From the NCBI RefSeq assembly GCF_030546755.1, contig NZ_JAUOPE010000003.1, forward strand, positions 1-64,000: DNA of 64,000 nucleotides, in the 5' to 3' direction. Shown here one piece after another: positions 10,539-19,658 of the stretch (the first letter of the stretch is position 1; each line of letters starts with the position of its first letter). Position numbers and translations under genes: made by a program. The stretch is from Colwellia sp. 1_MG-2023. Its GTDB lineage: Bacteria > Pseudomonadota > Gammaproteobacteria > Enterobacterales > Alteromonadaceae. The notes under the pieces are model-generated. The model was not told where the DNA came from. It made no database searches and saw only the letters and a list, made by a program, of their open reading frames with translations.

Positions 10539-11903
10539 TTGGAAACGGAAGCAAATAAATTTAATCCTGATGAGTATCGAAAAAAACGCATAATTCAAGT
10601 GACATGGCTAGCACAATCGGCAACGTTATTGGCTTCATTTTTTCCGATGATGAGTAAAAATTGGATTAATTTAACCATACTTATTATTTTTTTTATTAGC
10701 TTATCTGTTAGTCGATATTGGGTAAAAAAGAATAAGTTAGATCATGGTTCAAATTTAGTTACCTTGTCAGTAACTGTCATTATTTTAGTGCTTTGTGTGA
10801 TGAATCAGGGAATAAGAGATGAAGTATTATTAGTTTTTCCGGCATTAATTAGCTTTGCAGTACTAACAGGAACGGATAGATTTTTGTGGTCTATTTATGC
10901 GTTAATTGCTTGTAGTGTCATGTCTATGGGGCTAGTGAATGAACTAGCTATTTACCATCATTCAGTTGCAGGAACCGGATTAGAGTCAGCGATTCTAATC
11001 ATCATTATTTTATCCGTCGTGACCTACAGTATTAAGTTATTAGGATCCGACCTCACCTCTGCCAATAAAAAGCTTTTAGAATATCAAGAAGAATTAGAGC
11101 AAAAAGTTGAAAACAGAACTCAAGAGCTTCAACAAACCATTAATAGTCTAACCGAAGCTAAAACCAATTTAGTAGAAGCTGAGAAAATGGCCTCTCTTGG
11201 CCGTTTGGTTGCTGGTGTTGCTCATGAAATTAATACGCCACTAGGCATTGCGATTACCGCCTCATCACTTATTCATGAAAGTACCTCAGAGTTAAAATCA
11301 ACATTAACCAATAATACGGTGACTAAGTCAGGCTTAACAACTTATGTGAACGATATCGAACAAAGTATTGATATGGTACAAGGCAATTTAAAAAGAGCTG
11401 CCAGTTTAATTTCTGATTTTAAGCAAGCGGCGGTTATTCAAAGTGACGAGCGCGCTAAAACATTTAATTTATATGAAATACTGCAAACAATCGTTGCTCA
11501 TAATAAAACTTTACATACCCAAGTAACCGCGAATGTTTATGGCGATAAAGCCATTTATATTACTCAAGATCCCGATGCGATTACCCGTATATTTACTAAT
11601 TTATATAGTAACTCATGTATTCATGGTTTTTCAGACATAGAGAAAGGTCATATAGATATTGAAATATCACAAGTTGGTGAATTAGTTTCTATTAAATATT
11701 CTGATAATGGTAAAGGAATAAAAAAAGAAAATATTGAGCATATTTTCGAACCTTTTTTTACCACTAAAAGAGGTAAAGGAGGAACGGGACTTGGCATGCA
11801 CATTGTTTATAATTTAGTCACACAATCTTTAAAAGGTCAGATCCATTATAATCCTGACTATTGTGTCGGTGCCTGTTTCGAAATATCGTTTAATTTGGCT
11901 TAA
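10539..11903 (+). CDS. Membrane sensor histidine kinase
   Basis: Orphan sensor kinase of 454 residues. Residues 15-165 hold about six membrane helices with almost no periplasmic loops. A coiled coil follows (about 173-215), then HisKA with the phosphoacceptor His in GRLVAGVAHEINTP, and an HATPase domain with N-box NLYSNSCIHG, G1 box DNGKGI and FEPFFTTKRGKGGTGLG. Translation begins at TTG behind AGGGGA; no ATG lies upstream of the first helix. No response regulator is adjacent. HisKA type and architecture resemble kinases with a seven-TM-like sensor, but the signal is unknown. Confidence 0.9.
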   Translation: METEANKFNPDEYRKKRIIQVTWLAQSATLLASFFPMMSKNWINLTILIIFFISLSVSRYWVKKNKLDHGSNLVTLSVTVIILVLCVMNQGIRDEVLLVFPALISFAVLTGTDRFLWSIYALIACSVMSMGLVNELAIYHHSVAGTGLESAILIIIILSVVTYSIKLLGSDLTSANKKLLEYQEELEQKVENRTQELQQTINSLTEAKTNLVEAEKMASLGRLVAGVAHEINTPLGIAITASSLIHESTSELKSTLTNNTVTKSGLTTYVNDIEQSIDMVQGNLKRAASLISDFKQAAVIQSDERAKTFNLYEILQTIVAHNKTLHTQVTANVYGDKAIYITQDPDAITRIFTNLYSNSCIHGFSDIEKGHIDIEISQVGELVSIKYSDNGKGIKKENIEHIFEPFFTTKRGKGGTGLGMHIVYNLVTQSLKGQIHYNPDYCVGACFEISFNLA

Positions 11904-11964
11904 TAACTGTAAGACAATAAACCTTGCAGTGCCTGAGTCTTTTCTGCCGTAATATTGTATTCAA

Positions 11965-12303
11965 TTACGTTACATTTTCTGTGAGCGCACTTGTGATCAC
12001 TGAGCTTAGGTCAGTGATGTCAAACTGATCATTATCTTTAATGTTGATACACCCCTTACCTGTTTTAATTTTTGGGTGCATTTTTTGAAAAGCGACTAAA
12101 TGATCGGCGCTGCAGGTATAAAGTGATAGATAACTTTTCTGGTTAGCAAGAGCAATCCAATGTTTTCCCAATGAAAAAGTAGGCATTTTATATTTCATCG
12201 ATTGTTCTACGTCAGGATACATATTTAAAATTAACGAGTGAATAGCGTTAAAGCGCGCCCTTCTCTGTTCTGGAATATTTTTAAGATAAGTTGTTAGGTT
12301 CAT
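11965..12303 (-). CDS. DUF1801 (YdhG-like) protein
   Basis: Small cytoplasmic protein of 112 residues in the DUF1801/YdhG family. The characteristic MKYKMPTFSLGKHWIALANQKSYLSLY segment (split here as MKYKMPTFSLG then WIALANQK) and the C-terminal GKGCINIKD are visible. I start at the ATG at 12303; the longer frame opens at a TTG at 12351. Family function is not established, with roles in iron or stress physiology proposed for relatives. It converges with the upstream kinase gene and lies opposite to polA. Confidence 0.8.
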   Translation of the reverse strand: MNLTTYLKNIPEQRRARFNAIHSLILNMYPDVEQSMKYKMPTFSLGKHWIALANQKSYLSLYTCSADHLVAFQKMHPKIKTGKGCINIKDNDQFDITDLSSVITSALTENVT

Positions 12304-12594
12304 ATAAATTCTCAATAGGTGATTTTTATCTTCAATAATATTGGTTAGCAATTAGCGAGATATTTGATATTAACAATAGCCTTTTTTAAAATAATTATTA
12401 CATTAAAAATAATTAAAGTAAGCGCTGTCACCTGTCATTTCTCACTTATATTTTTTTGTTATTTGCATGTGTCATATTTCTTTAAAAATAATTTAATAAT
12501 AGGCTGGTAATGACAGAAAATTCTGGTAATCTCTTATTCCCTTGGTAAGGATAGTTGGTTGCTTTTCAAGCAATCGCCAAGTTATAAAAAATAC

Positions 12595-12603
12595 TTATCC
12601 ACA
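12595..12603 (+). promoter_or_regulatory. Consensus DnaA box upstream of polA (distal)
   Basis: TTATCCACA, a perfect match to the high-affinity DnaA box, followed by TTTATAA and an AT-rich stretch. It lies about 245 bases before the polA start, in the same orientation as the second box. Confidence 0.6.
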
Positions 12604-12737
12604 TTTATAAAATAATAATAATAATATAGATAAAAGGATTTTTTCTTACCTTTTTCCATATAAAACATAAACTTAACTTCTTAATGCCCATTTTGATGAT
12701 TTATCTCTATGGTATTTTTTGCTGCTTTTCAACAAAG

Positions 12738-12746
12738 TTATCCACA
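12738..12746 (+). promoter_or_regulatory. Consensus DnaA box upstream of polA (proximal)
   Basis: A second perfect TTATCCACA, 143 bases from the first and about 100 bases before the polA start. The match extends to TTATCCACATTTAT in both copies. Confidence 0.6.
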
Positions 12747-12846
12747 TTTATGTTCATTTTTTTCTAACATTCATGGTTAATTGCTAGAGAGTCTTCAGGC
12801 TTTATGGCATGCTTAGCCAAATTTCATTCTAGCGATACAAATCATC

Positions 12847-15594
12847 ATGTCCAAATCTTCATTATCTCCGCTCATTTTAGTTGATGGTTCTTCATATTTA
12901 TTTCGTGCTTATCATGTGCCTTATTTACAAGCCTTATCAACCAAAGATGGTCAATCTACAGGAGCAATTACCGGTGTACTAAATATGCTCAATAGCCTGA
13001 AAAAAGATTACCCTAATGGCAATGTAGTGGTGGTTTTTGATGCGAAAGGTAAAACGTTTCGAAATGATATGTATCCTGAATATAAAGCCAATCGTCCTCC
13101 AATGCCTGATGATTTACGTACGCAAATTGCCCCTCTTCACGAAATTGTTGAAGCAATGGGCTTGCCTTTATTAGTGATAGAAGGTGTTGAAGCCGATGAT
13201 GTCATTGGTACGTTAGCTGACCAAGCCAGTAAAGCCGGCATTGAAACCGTTATTTCAACCGGCGATAAAGATATGGCGCAGTTGGTGAATGACCATGTCA
13301 CACTTTATAACACCATGACCAATGTAAAAATGGATCAAGCCGGTGTCTTAGAAAAGTTTGGCGTACGTGCTGATCAAATTATCGATTATCTTGCCTTGAT
13401 GGGTGACAAAGTTGATAACATTCCAGGGGTTAATAAGTGTGGTCCAAAAACTGCCGTTAAATGGTTAACTGAACATGAAACGCTAGAAAATGTTATCGCA
13501 AATGCTGATAGCGTAAAAGGAAAAATTGGTGAGAATCTTCGTGAAGCAATCGAGTTCCTGCCTCTTTCGTATGAGCTAGCGACCATTAAATTAGACGTTG
13601 AATTAGAAAAGTCAGTTGAGCAATTACAACCGACAGAGCCCAATATCCCTAAATTAACTGAGCTGTATACCAAATTTGAATTACGTCGTTTATTGGCCGA
13701 TTTAACAAAAGGCGAAAATACAACAGCTCCGGCAGTTGTTAGTGAAGAAGAAAATGAAGAAGAGTCAGTCGTTGTAGATGATATAGAAACAGATTACGAC
13801 ATTATTCTAAATAAAGATGATTTTGCTATTTGGCTAAAAAAATTAATCGCTGCAGATCTTTTTGCTTTTGATACCGAAACCACCAGCGTTGATTATATGA
13901 AGGCCGAGTTAGTTGGCTTATCGTTTTCTGTTGAAGTTGGCAAAGCCGCGTATGTGCCTGTTGCTCATGATTATATTGACGCACCTGAGCAATTAGATAG
14001 AGAGTGGGTAATTGCTCAGCTTAAACCTTTACTTGAAGATAGCGACCGTAAAAAAGTGGGTCAAAATTTAAAGTATGACGCTAATGTGCTTTCTCATTAT
14101 GGGGTTCACATGCAAGGTATTACTTTTGATACTATGATTGAATCTTACTGTTTAAATAGCGTTGCCACTCGCCATAATATGGACGCGTTAGCGGAAAAAT
14201 ATTTGGGCTATAAAACCGTGCACTTTGAAGATATTGCCGGAAAAGGTGCTAAACAGTTAACGTTTAATCAAATTGATATTGAAAAAGCGGGCCATTATGC
14301 CGCTGAAGATGCTGATATTACTTTGCGTTTACATCAGGCTATTTATCCAAAACTTGAGAAAAGCAAAACACAACTTGCCGTATTTCGTGAGATTGAAATG
14401 CCTTTAGTGCCGGTGCTTGCACGTATGGAGCAACATGGAGTACTGATTGACAGTGATTTATTGAACGAACAGAGCCATTCTATTGGTATGAGGCTACAAG
14501 AATTAGAAGTTGAAGCCCATAACATTGCTGGACAAACCTTTAACTTATCATCGCCTAAACAATTACAGAAAATATTGTTTGAAGAGCTAAAGATTCCGGT
14601 CATTAAAAAAACGCCAAAAGGTGCGCCTTCAACAGCAGAAGAAGTGTTACAAGAGTTAGCGCTTGATTATCCATTGCCGAAAGTTATTTTAGAAAATCGT
14701 GGTTTGAGTAAACTTAAATCTACCTACACAGATAAATTACCGTTACTTGTCAGTAATACAGGACGAGTGCATACGTCATATCAACAAGCGGTTGCTGCAA
14801 CAGGGCGTTTATCTTCAACGGATCCTAATTTACAAAACATCCCTATTCGAAGTGAAGAAGGACGAAAAATTCGTCTTGCTTTTATTGCGCCAAAAGATCA
14901 TAAAATTGTTGCGATAGATTATTCACAAATAGAACTGCGAATTATGGCGCATTTATCTGATGATCCTGGATTAGTTGCTGCTTTTTCAGAAGGTCGTGAT
15001 GTGCATAAAGCTACAGCAGCAGAAATTTTTGATGTTGATTTAGCTGATGTAACTAGCGATCAACGTCGCAGCGCTAAAGCGGTAAACTTTGGTTTAATTT
15101 ATGGTATGTCTGCCTTTGGTTTAGCAAAACAATTAGATATTCCTCGCCACCGTGCCCAAGAATACATGGACAAATACTTTGAACGTTACCCTAATGTGCT
15201 TGCCTATATGGAAGATACTCGCCAACAAGCAACAGAGCAAGGTTACGTTGAAACGTTATTTGGTCGCCGTTTGTATTTGCCTGAAATAAAATCGAAAAAT
15301 GCTATGCGCAGAAAAGGTGCTGAACGAGCAGCCATTAATGCGCCAATGCAAGGTACGGCTGCCGATATCATTAAAAAAGCTATGTTGACGGTTGATCAGT
15401 GGATATGTGAACAAAATGATGACCGTATTAAAATGACTATGCAGGTTCACGATGAATTAGTTTTTGAAATTCATCAAGATATTCTTTCAAGCACCACAGC
15501 GAAGTTAGTTGAAATTATGAATGCAGCGGTTGAATTGAAAGTGCCATTAATTGCGGAAGCTGGCGAAGGGGATAATTGGGAGCAAGCACATTAA
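12847..15594 (+). CDS. polA: DNA polymerase I
   Basis: Replication and repair polymerase of 915 residues. The N-terminal 5'-nuclease domain (about 1-290) processes Okazaki primers. The 3'-5' proofreading domain has the intact DTET motif (D342, E344), and the family A polymerase domain has motif A DYSQIELR (D691) and motif C VHDE (D869). All three activities should therefore be present. It is about 13 residues shorter than the E. coli enzyme. The ribosome binding site is weak. The gene is followed by an sRNA candidate, and two DnaA boxes lie upstream. Confidence 0.98.
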   Translation: MSKSSLSPLILVDGSSYLFRAYHVPYLQALSTKDGQSTGAITGVLNMLNSLKKDYPNGNVVVVFDAKGKTFRNDMYPEYKANRPPMPDDLRTQIAPLHEIVEAMGLPLLVIEGVEADDVIGTLADQASKAGIETVISTGDKDMAQLVNDHVTLYNTMTNVKMDQAGVLEKFGVRADQIIDYLALMGDKVDNIPGVNKCGPKTAVKWLTEHETLENVIANADSVKGKIGENLREAIEFLPLSYELATIKLDVELEKSVEQLQPTEPNIPKLTELYTKFELRRLLADLTKGENTTAPAVVSEEENEEESVVVDDIETDYDIILNKDDFAIWLKKLIAADLFAFDTETTSVDYMKAELVGLSFSVEVGKAAYVPVAHDYIDAPEQLDREWVIAQLKPLLEDSDRKKVGQNLKYDANVLSHYGVHMQGITFDTMIESYCLNSVATRHNMDALAEKYLGYKTVHFEDIAGKGAKQLTFNQIDIEKAGHYAAEDADITLRLHQAIYPKLEKSKTQLAVFREIEMPLVPVLARMEQHGVLIDSDLLNEQSHSIGMRLQELEVEAHNIAGQTFNLSSPKQLQKILFEELKIPVIKKTPKGAPSTAEEVLQELALDYPLPKVILENRGLSKLKSTYTDKLPLLVSNTGRVHTSYQQAVAATGRLSSTDPNLQNIPIRSEEGRKIRLAFIAPKDHKIVAIDYSQIELRIMAHLSDDPGLVAAFSEGRDVHKATAAEIFDVDLADVTSDQRRSAKAVNFGLIYGMSAFGLAKQLDIPRHRAQEYMDKYFERYPNVLAYMEDTRQQATEQGYVETLFGRRLYLPEIKSKNAMRRKGAERAAINAPMQGTAADIIKKAMLTVDQWICEQNDDRIKMTMQVHDELVFEIHQDILSSTTAKLVEIMNAAVELKVPLIAEAGEGDNWEQAH

Positions 15595-15624
15595 TCACCT
15601 TAACAAAACGGGTGTTTTATTACA

Positions 15625-15647
15625 TTTTTGTAATTTTATTACAAAAA
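15625..15647. repeat. Perfect 9-bp inverted repeat before sRNA promoter
   Basis: TTTTTGTAA and TTACAAAAA flank a 5-base spacer, ending 4 bases before the -35 element of the sRNA candidate. It resembles an operator (TGTAA-N5-TTACA) more than a terminator, because no T run follows on either strand. The regulator is unknown; it is not a CRP consensus. Confidence 0.55.
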
Positions 15648-15651
15648 GTGC

Positions 15652-15681
15652 TTTACAAAGAATATAGACTTATTCTATACT
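15652..15681 (+). promoter_or_regulatory. Sigma70 promoter for sRNA candidate
   Basis: TTTACA, an 18-base spacer and TATACT. No protein gene starts on this strand before a strong terminator about 70-95 bases downstream, so the promoter drives a short RNA. Confidence 0.65.
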
Positions 15682-15687
15682 TCTTTT

Positions 15688-15777
15688 CGTTCCTTAACGG
15701 ACGCTTGTTGTAATAATTTGTATATTCTAGCTTCCTCATAGCTAACAAGCCGATAACAGTGTTATCGGCTTTTTTTA
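15688..15777 (+). ncRNA. Candidate sRNA downstream of polA (Spot 42 position)
   Basis: A transcript of about 90 nt is predicted between a near-consensus sigma70 promoter and an intrinsic terminator with an 11-bp stem (AAGCCGATAAC / GTTATCGGCTT, 15747-15771) and a T run. Inside are a small 5' hairpin (around CGTTCC...GGACG) and a hairpin TAGCT / AGCTA at 15728-15744. The loop of the second hairpin, TCCTCAT, is complementary to Shine-Dalgarno sequences, as in many Hfq-dependent sRNAs. E. coli encodes Spot 42 (spf) in exactly this place. I see no convincing primary-sequence match to Spot 42, so this is a positional analogue at best. Confidence 0.6.
15747..15777 (+). terminator. Intrinsic terminator of the sRNA candidate
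   Basis: An 11-bp perfect stem with a 3-base loop followed by TTTTTT. It may also end polA read-through. Confidence 0.9.
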
Positions 15778-15866
15778 TGCCAAAAATATGAGAATGACAA
15801 TATGGGTTTAGTGATAAATTCGTAACTAAATTTCATTTGTGAAATTGAATATCTTTATGTGCGGTA

Positions 15867-16052
15867 TTATTCATCAATAGGATCAATAATTGGCTCAATA
15901 GGGCGTGGTTTACTTCGCCCTGCTTTTCGTAACGCATCGCGTAAAACATATTCAATTTGTGCATTTAAACTACGTAACTCATCGTCAGACCATTGCTGCA
16001 TGGCATTAAGAATTTCTTCGTTAATTCTCAACGGATAGGCTTTTTTAGCCAC
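15867..16052 (-). CDS. Arc-type ribbon-helix-helix DNA-binding protein
   Basis: A 61-residue protein starting at GTG behind AGAGG. The N-terminal beta strand (YPLRI) and two helices ending in VLRDALRKAG match an Arc/MetJ-type ribbon-helix-helix fold. The tail is Pro-rich. Such proteins dimerise and bind short palindromes, often repressing their own operon. The gene lies 42 bases downstream of the SPFH gene on the same strand, and the operon promoter carries a repeated palindrome over its -10, the natural candidate target. No toxin partner is visible, so I do not call it an antitoxin. Confidence 0.8.
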   Translation of the reverse strand: MAKKAYPLRINEEILNAMQQWSDDELRSLNAQIEYVLRDALRKAGRSKPRPIEPIIDPIDE

Positions 16053-16094
16053 GATTACCTCTGCTCTAATTTAAAATTAAGGACTGATAAGTAA

Positions 16095-16961
16095 TTAATA
16101 CAAGGTTCCTGTGTTTACAATAGGTTGTGCGGCTTCATCACTACATAATACCACTAGTAAATTACTCACCATTGCAGCTTTTCGTTCAGCATCAAGCTCA
16201 ACAATTTCTCGCTCTTCTAATTTATGTAACGCCATTTCAACCATGCCTACAGCCCCTTCTACTATGGTTCTTCGTGCAGATATTATTGCCATCGCTTGTT
16301 GACGACGTAACATGGCATTGGCGATTTCTGGAGCGTAAGCTAAATGACTAATTCTTGATTCAATTACTCGCACACCGGCTTTTTCAAGGCGTTCTTGTAC
16401 TTCGGTTTTTAAGGCGTTCGATATTTCATTGGGATTACTGCGCAGCGAAATGTCTTCTTCTTCATGATGATCATAAGCATAACTTGTCGCAAGGTTTCTT
16501 AGGGCAGACTCACTTTGAATAGAAACAAAGTCTTCATAATCATCGACTTGAAAAACTGCTTCGGCAGTATCAACCACTTCCCAAACAATAACTGCGGCAA
16601 TTTCAATAGGGTTACCATTTTTATCATTGACTTTAAGTTTGCCACTTTCAAAATTTCTCACCCTCATCGAAACACGTGCTTTGGTATAAAAAGGGTTTGC
16701 CCAGCGAAGACCTGAGCTGTGAACCGTGCCTGAGTATTTTCCAAATAATTGTAAAACTCTCGCTTCTTTTGGATTAACCATAAAAAAGCCAAACCAGCAG
16801 ATAAACACTAAAATTGCAGCGACTAACCCAAGAATAGCTTGGCCTGCCGACTGATTCATTAAACCATTAACAACAATCGCAATGGTACCAATTTGTAAAG
16901 CCAGTAATACAAAGATGAACATAATACCGTTTGGTGCTTTTATTTCTTTTTCTGTGATCAT
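16095..16961 (-). CDS. SPFH/band-7 domain membrane protein
   Basis: A 288-residue stomatin/prohibitin-like protein. Two hydrophobic segments (about residues 12-30 and 38-62) precede an SPFH domain with [14 protein letters not shown], the [16 protein letters not shown] helix and the [20 protein letters not shown] helix. Such proteins form membrane scaffolds near proteases or transporters. I chose the ATG at 16961 because GGAG lies 6 bases upstream; the ATG at 16973 has no ribosome binding site. It is the first gene of a two-gene unit with the ribbon-helix-helix protein. The partner process is unknown. Confidence 0.88.
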   Translation of the reverse strand: MITEKEIKAPNGIMFIFVLLALQIGTIAIVVNGLMNQSAGQAILGLVAAILVFICWFGFFMVNPKEARVLQLFGKYSGTVHSSGLRWANPFYTKARVSMRVRNFESGKLKVNDKNGNPIEIAAVIVWEVVDTAEAVFQVDDYEDFVSIQSESALRNLATSYAYDHHEEEDISLRSNPNEISNALKTEVQERLEKAGVRVIESRISHLAYAPEIANAMLRRQQAMAIISARRTIVEGAVGMVEMALHKLEEREIVELDAERKAAMVSNLLVVLCSDEAAQPIVNTGTLY

Positions 16962-16989
16962 GTTATTCTCCATGAATATTTAAACAAGA

Positions 16990-17025
16990 TGATATCATTA
17001 TGATATCACTTTGTTGTTTTGGCAA
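16990..17025 (-). promoter_or_regulatory. Promoter with palindromic operator for SPFH-RHH operon
   Basis: On the minus strand TTGCCA (17025-17020), a 17-base spacer and CATAAT (17002-16997) form a good sigma70 promoter about 35 bases before the SPFH start. The -10 is embedded in TGATATCA-TTA-TGATATCA (16990-17008), two copies of a perfect 8-bp palindrome. Repressor binding there would block RNA polymerase; the downstream Arc-like protein is a plausible binder. Confidence 0.6.
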
Positions 17026-17138
17026 ATAAATATCAGGAGGTCTTTGTAACAACAAGTTACGTTAACATTATCTATGTAAAAGAAAATTTAAATTAACTTT
17101 AATTTTCAAAGTATTAAGCGGTTAATTTAGGTGCAGGT

Positions 17139-18581
17139 TTACTGACGATATTTTTGATTATAGCTGAATAGTTCTTTTTTCATCATGGGAGCCAACATAT
17201 ATAAACCAACAATATTGGCTATCGCCATCGAAAAAAACATCGAATCAGAAATCGCGATAACTGAATTTAAACTAATGGAAGCACCAATCACGGTACAGGT
17301 ACAAAAAATACATTTATATAATAGGTCTAAATACTTATTGGTACCCATGATATATTGCCAGGCTATCGAGCCGTAATAGGCCCATGAAATCATCGTTGAT
17401 ATGGCAAAAAGCAACACGGCGATACTTAATAAATAAGGGAACCACCAAATAACACTGGCAAAAGCTCTTGACGTTAACGCTACGCCATCAACCCCGTCAA
17501 CTGAAGTGTAAGCACCGGTAATAACAATCACTAAAGCTGTGATAGTACAAATAACCACAGTATCAATAAAAGGTTCTAGTAGGGCAACATAGCCTTCTCG
17601 TATAGGTTCATTTGTTCTTGCGGTTGCATGCGCAATGGCAGCAGCCCCTACACCTGCTTCGCTGGAAAAAGTCGCACGTTTAAAGCCTTGTATCATTACG
17701 CCAATTAAGCCGCCAACAACACCTTGTGGATTAAACGCTTCAGTGAAAATTAAATAAAATGCTGAAGGGACTTTTTCAAAGTGATAAAAAATAATAAAGA
17801 GAGCGGAAATGAGGTAGATTGTCGCCATTAACGGCACTATTTTTGAGGTTACCTTGGCAATGTTTTTTATGCCGCCAATAATGACAACAGCGATAATCGT
17901 GGCAAGAATTAAACCAAATAACCAACCTCGGTTTTGCCAAAAACTACTGTCTTGGGCAAAGGCAACCATAAACTGGCTATATGCTTGATTAGCTTGGAGC
18001 ATATTGCTGCCGCATAATGATGCTGTCATACAGCAAATAGCAAAAAATATCGCCAAACCTTTACCAAGTTTTTTATGTCCTAAATCCGATAATCCCGCAC
18101 TTAAGTAATACATTGGGCCACCGCGAACGATGCCCTTATTATCTATTTGACGGTACTTTACCCCTAAAGCGCATTCTAAAAACTTGGCTGACATGCCCAT
18201 TAAACCAGCTAACATCATCCAAAATGTAGCTCCAGGTCCACCAATTGATATTGCAATGGCAACACCAGCAATATTACCTAAACCAACGGTACCTGAAAGC
18301 GCTGTTGTGAGTGCTTGAAAGTGACTCACTTCACCTTGGTCGTGTGGCGAAGAGTAATCCCCTTTAATAATTTTAACGCTATGTTTTAACCCCGTAATAT
18401 TGAGAAAGCCGAAATAACAAGTAAAGCTAAACGCGGCAATAATTAGCCATAAAACAATTAAGGGAATATCAATTGAGTTAATCGAAATAGAATAAAAAAT
18501 AATTTGAGTAAAGAGGTCTGCAACCGGGGCTAATACAGTGTCAATATGTTGATCTATCGTTGTAGTCGATACCGAACTCAT
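17139..18581 (-). CDS. Alanine/glycine:cation symporter (AGCS family)
   Basis: Inner-membrane sodium-coupled amino acid transporter of 480 residues with about 11 hydrophobic helices. Family segments include FQALTTALSGTVGLGNIAGV near residue 87 (substrate and Na+ site region), GGPGATFWM, and GFKRATFSSEAGVGAAAIAH around 300. The length is typical. The exact substrate (alanine, glycine or both) cannot be read from the sequence. It stands alone, with no adjacent amino-acid catabolic genes. Confidence 0.92.
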   Translation of the reverse strand: MSSVSTTTIDQHIDTVLAPVADLFTQIIFYSISINSIDIPLIVLWLIIAAFSFTCYFGFLNITGLKHSVKIIKGDYSSPHDQGEVSHFQALTTALSGTVGLGNIAGVAIAISIGGPGATFWMMLAGLMGMSAKFLECALGVKYRQIDNKGIVRGGPMYYLSAGLSDLGHKKLGKGLAIFFAICCMTASLCGSNMLQANQAYSQFMVAFAQDSSFWQNRGWLFGLILATIIAVVIIGGIKNIAKVTSKIVPLMATIYLISALFIIFYHFEKVPSAFYLIFTEAFNPQGVVGGLIGVMIQGFKRATFSSEAGVGAAAIAHATARTNEPIREGYVALLEPFIDTVVICTITALVIVITGAYTSVDGVDGVALTSRAFASVIWWFPYLLSIAVLLFAISTMISWAYYGSIAWQYIMGTNKYLDLLYKCIFCTCTVIGASISLNSVIAISDSMFFSMAIANIVGLYMLAPMMKKELFSYNQKYRQ

Positions 18582-18677
18582 TGATTATCGCCTTATATGT
18601 CGGTTAGTAAATATTTGGGTTATTGACAGTTTCATTTATTCATAATCTGCTTTAGTGGTATCAAAAATATAAAGGTG

Positions 18678-19649
18678 TTAAATCGCTTTAATTGGCCAAA
18701 CTTCATAAACACCGTCACTACTGATAGTGGCGATTTCAGTCGGCTTAATTAATTTAATGGTTAAAACAGAAGCACGATATTTATCCTGATGCTTAAAGGC
18801 GTGCCATTCACCAAGTAAGGCGCCGTCTTTCACTTGCCATAATTGTAATTTTTGCTTGGGAGAAGCGCTTAATAACCATTGATTATTGTGAGTGAACAAT
18901 GAATCATTAAACTCGATAAATTTTATACTACTGGCTAATTCAGAAAATTTCTTACCTATTTTTAATAACCAAAAAGAACGATCTTTGATGGCGTCTAAGG
19001 TAAAAGCAACTTTTGCATCAGCACTCATCACAACATGATTAACTCTAGAGGCATGTGTAAATGTCTGCAGTTCCTTTCCGTTTGCTGTTTGCCAAAGTAC
19101 TGCGGTTTTGTCACTTGAACCAGTAAATGCTTTAGTGCCATCAGCAGAAATACTGACGCTGTTAATGTCGAGCCTATGGGGTGAATACGTCGTGATATTA
19201 TTATTTTTCATGGAAACGATACTGGCTTGGCCACTTCGAAAACCGAAAATCAAAGTACTTTCATCGTCTGACATCGCGATATCATTGATAATATTATCAC
19301 CGGCTGTCCACACTGTAATTAATCGACCACTGGCTAAATCATATAAATGTACATTGATGCGGTTTGACGTGTAAAAATAACGTTTAGTTTTTGATATGCC
19401 TAGTAATTCGATTAACTGAGCTTCTAACCCCTGTAAGCAGTTGTATTTTTTAGTATTTGTTTGATTATCCCATAAACATACTTGTTGATTATCACTGATC
19501 AATGAATAGTGGCCATCATCAGATATGTCAGCCGCTTTGATTAATGTATCGCTGTACATTTGTTGTTTACTTGCTAATGAGGTTTGAATGTTACTGTCTG
19601 AGCATGCAGAAAGGATTAATACACTTAACAATAAGTAGATAATTTGCAT
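18678..19649 (-). CDS. WD40-repeat lipoprotein
   Basis: A 323-residue predicted lipoprotein. The signal peptide ends in lipobox LSAC with the lipidated cysteine at C16. The rest is a WD40-like propeller with repeats such as SVSISADGTKAFTGSSDKTAVLWQ (shown in part: AFTGSSDKTAVLW) and VMSADAKVAFT, and a final VYEVWPIKAI blade. Only five to six blades are evident. Such proteins usually mediate protein contacts on the inner or outer membrane surface. It follows the ICMT-like gene by 9 bases and is probably co-transcribed. Function unknown. Confidence 0.82.
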   Translation of the reverse strand: MQIIYLLLSVLILSACSDSNIQTSLASKQQMYSDTLIKAADISDDGHYSLISDNQQVCLWDNQTNTKKYNCLQGLEAQLIELLGISKTKRYFYTSNRINVHLYDLASGRLITVWTAGDNIINDIAMSDDESTLIFGFRSGQASIVSMKNNNITTYSPHRLDINSVSISADGTKAFTGSSDKTAVLWQTANGKELQTFTHASRVNHVVMSADAKVAFTLDAIKDRSFWLLKIGKKFSELASSIKFIEFNDSLFTHNNQWLLSASPKQKLQLWQVKDGALLGEWHAFKHQDKYRASVLTIKLIKPTEIATISSDGVYEVWPIKAI

Positions 19650-19658
19650 AGATATTCT

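Larger units (their letters stand above)
12304..12846. other. Gene-free region upstream of polA
   Basis: About 540 very AT-rich bases between a DUF1801 gene and polA. Apart from two consensus DnaA boxes listed separately, I see only A/T runs and no open frame worth calling. The polA promoter must lie here. Confidence 0.6.

Noticed and set aside
12595-12746. Chromosomal origin of replication
   Set aside because: Only two DnaA boxes, and no dnaA, gidA/mnmG or 13-mer array in the window.
15688-15777. Direct assignment of the sRNA as Spot 42
   Set aside because: The conserved Spot 42 5' sequence is not seen; only position and general structure agree.
15867-16961. Toxin-antitoxin module at the RHH gene
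   Set aside because: The partner is a full-length SPFH membrane protein, not a known toxin.
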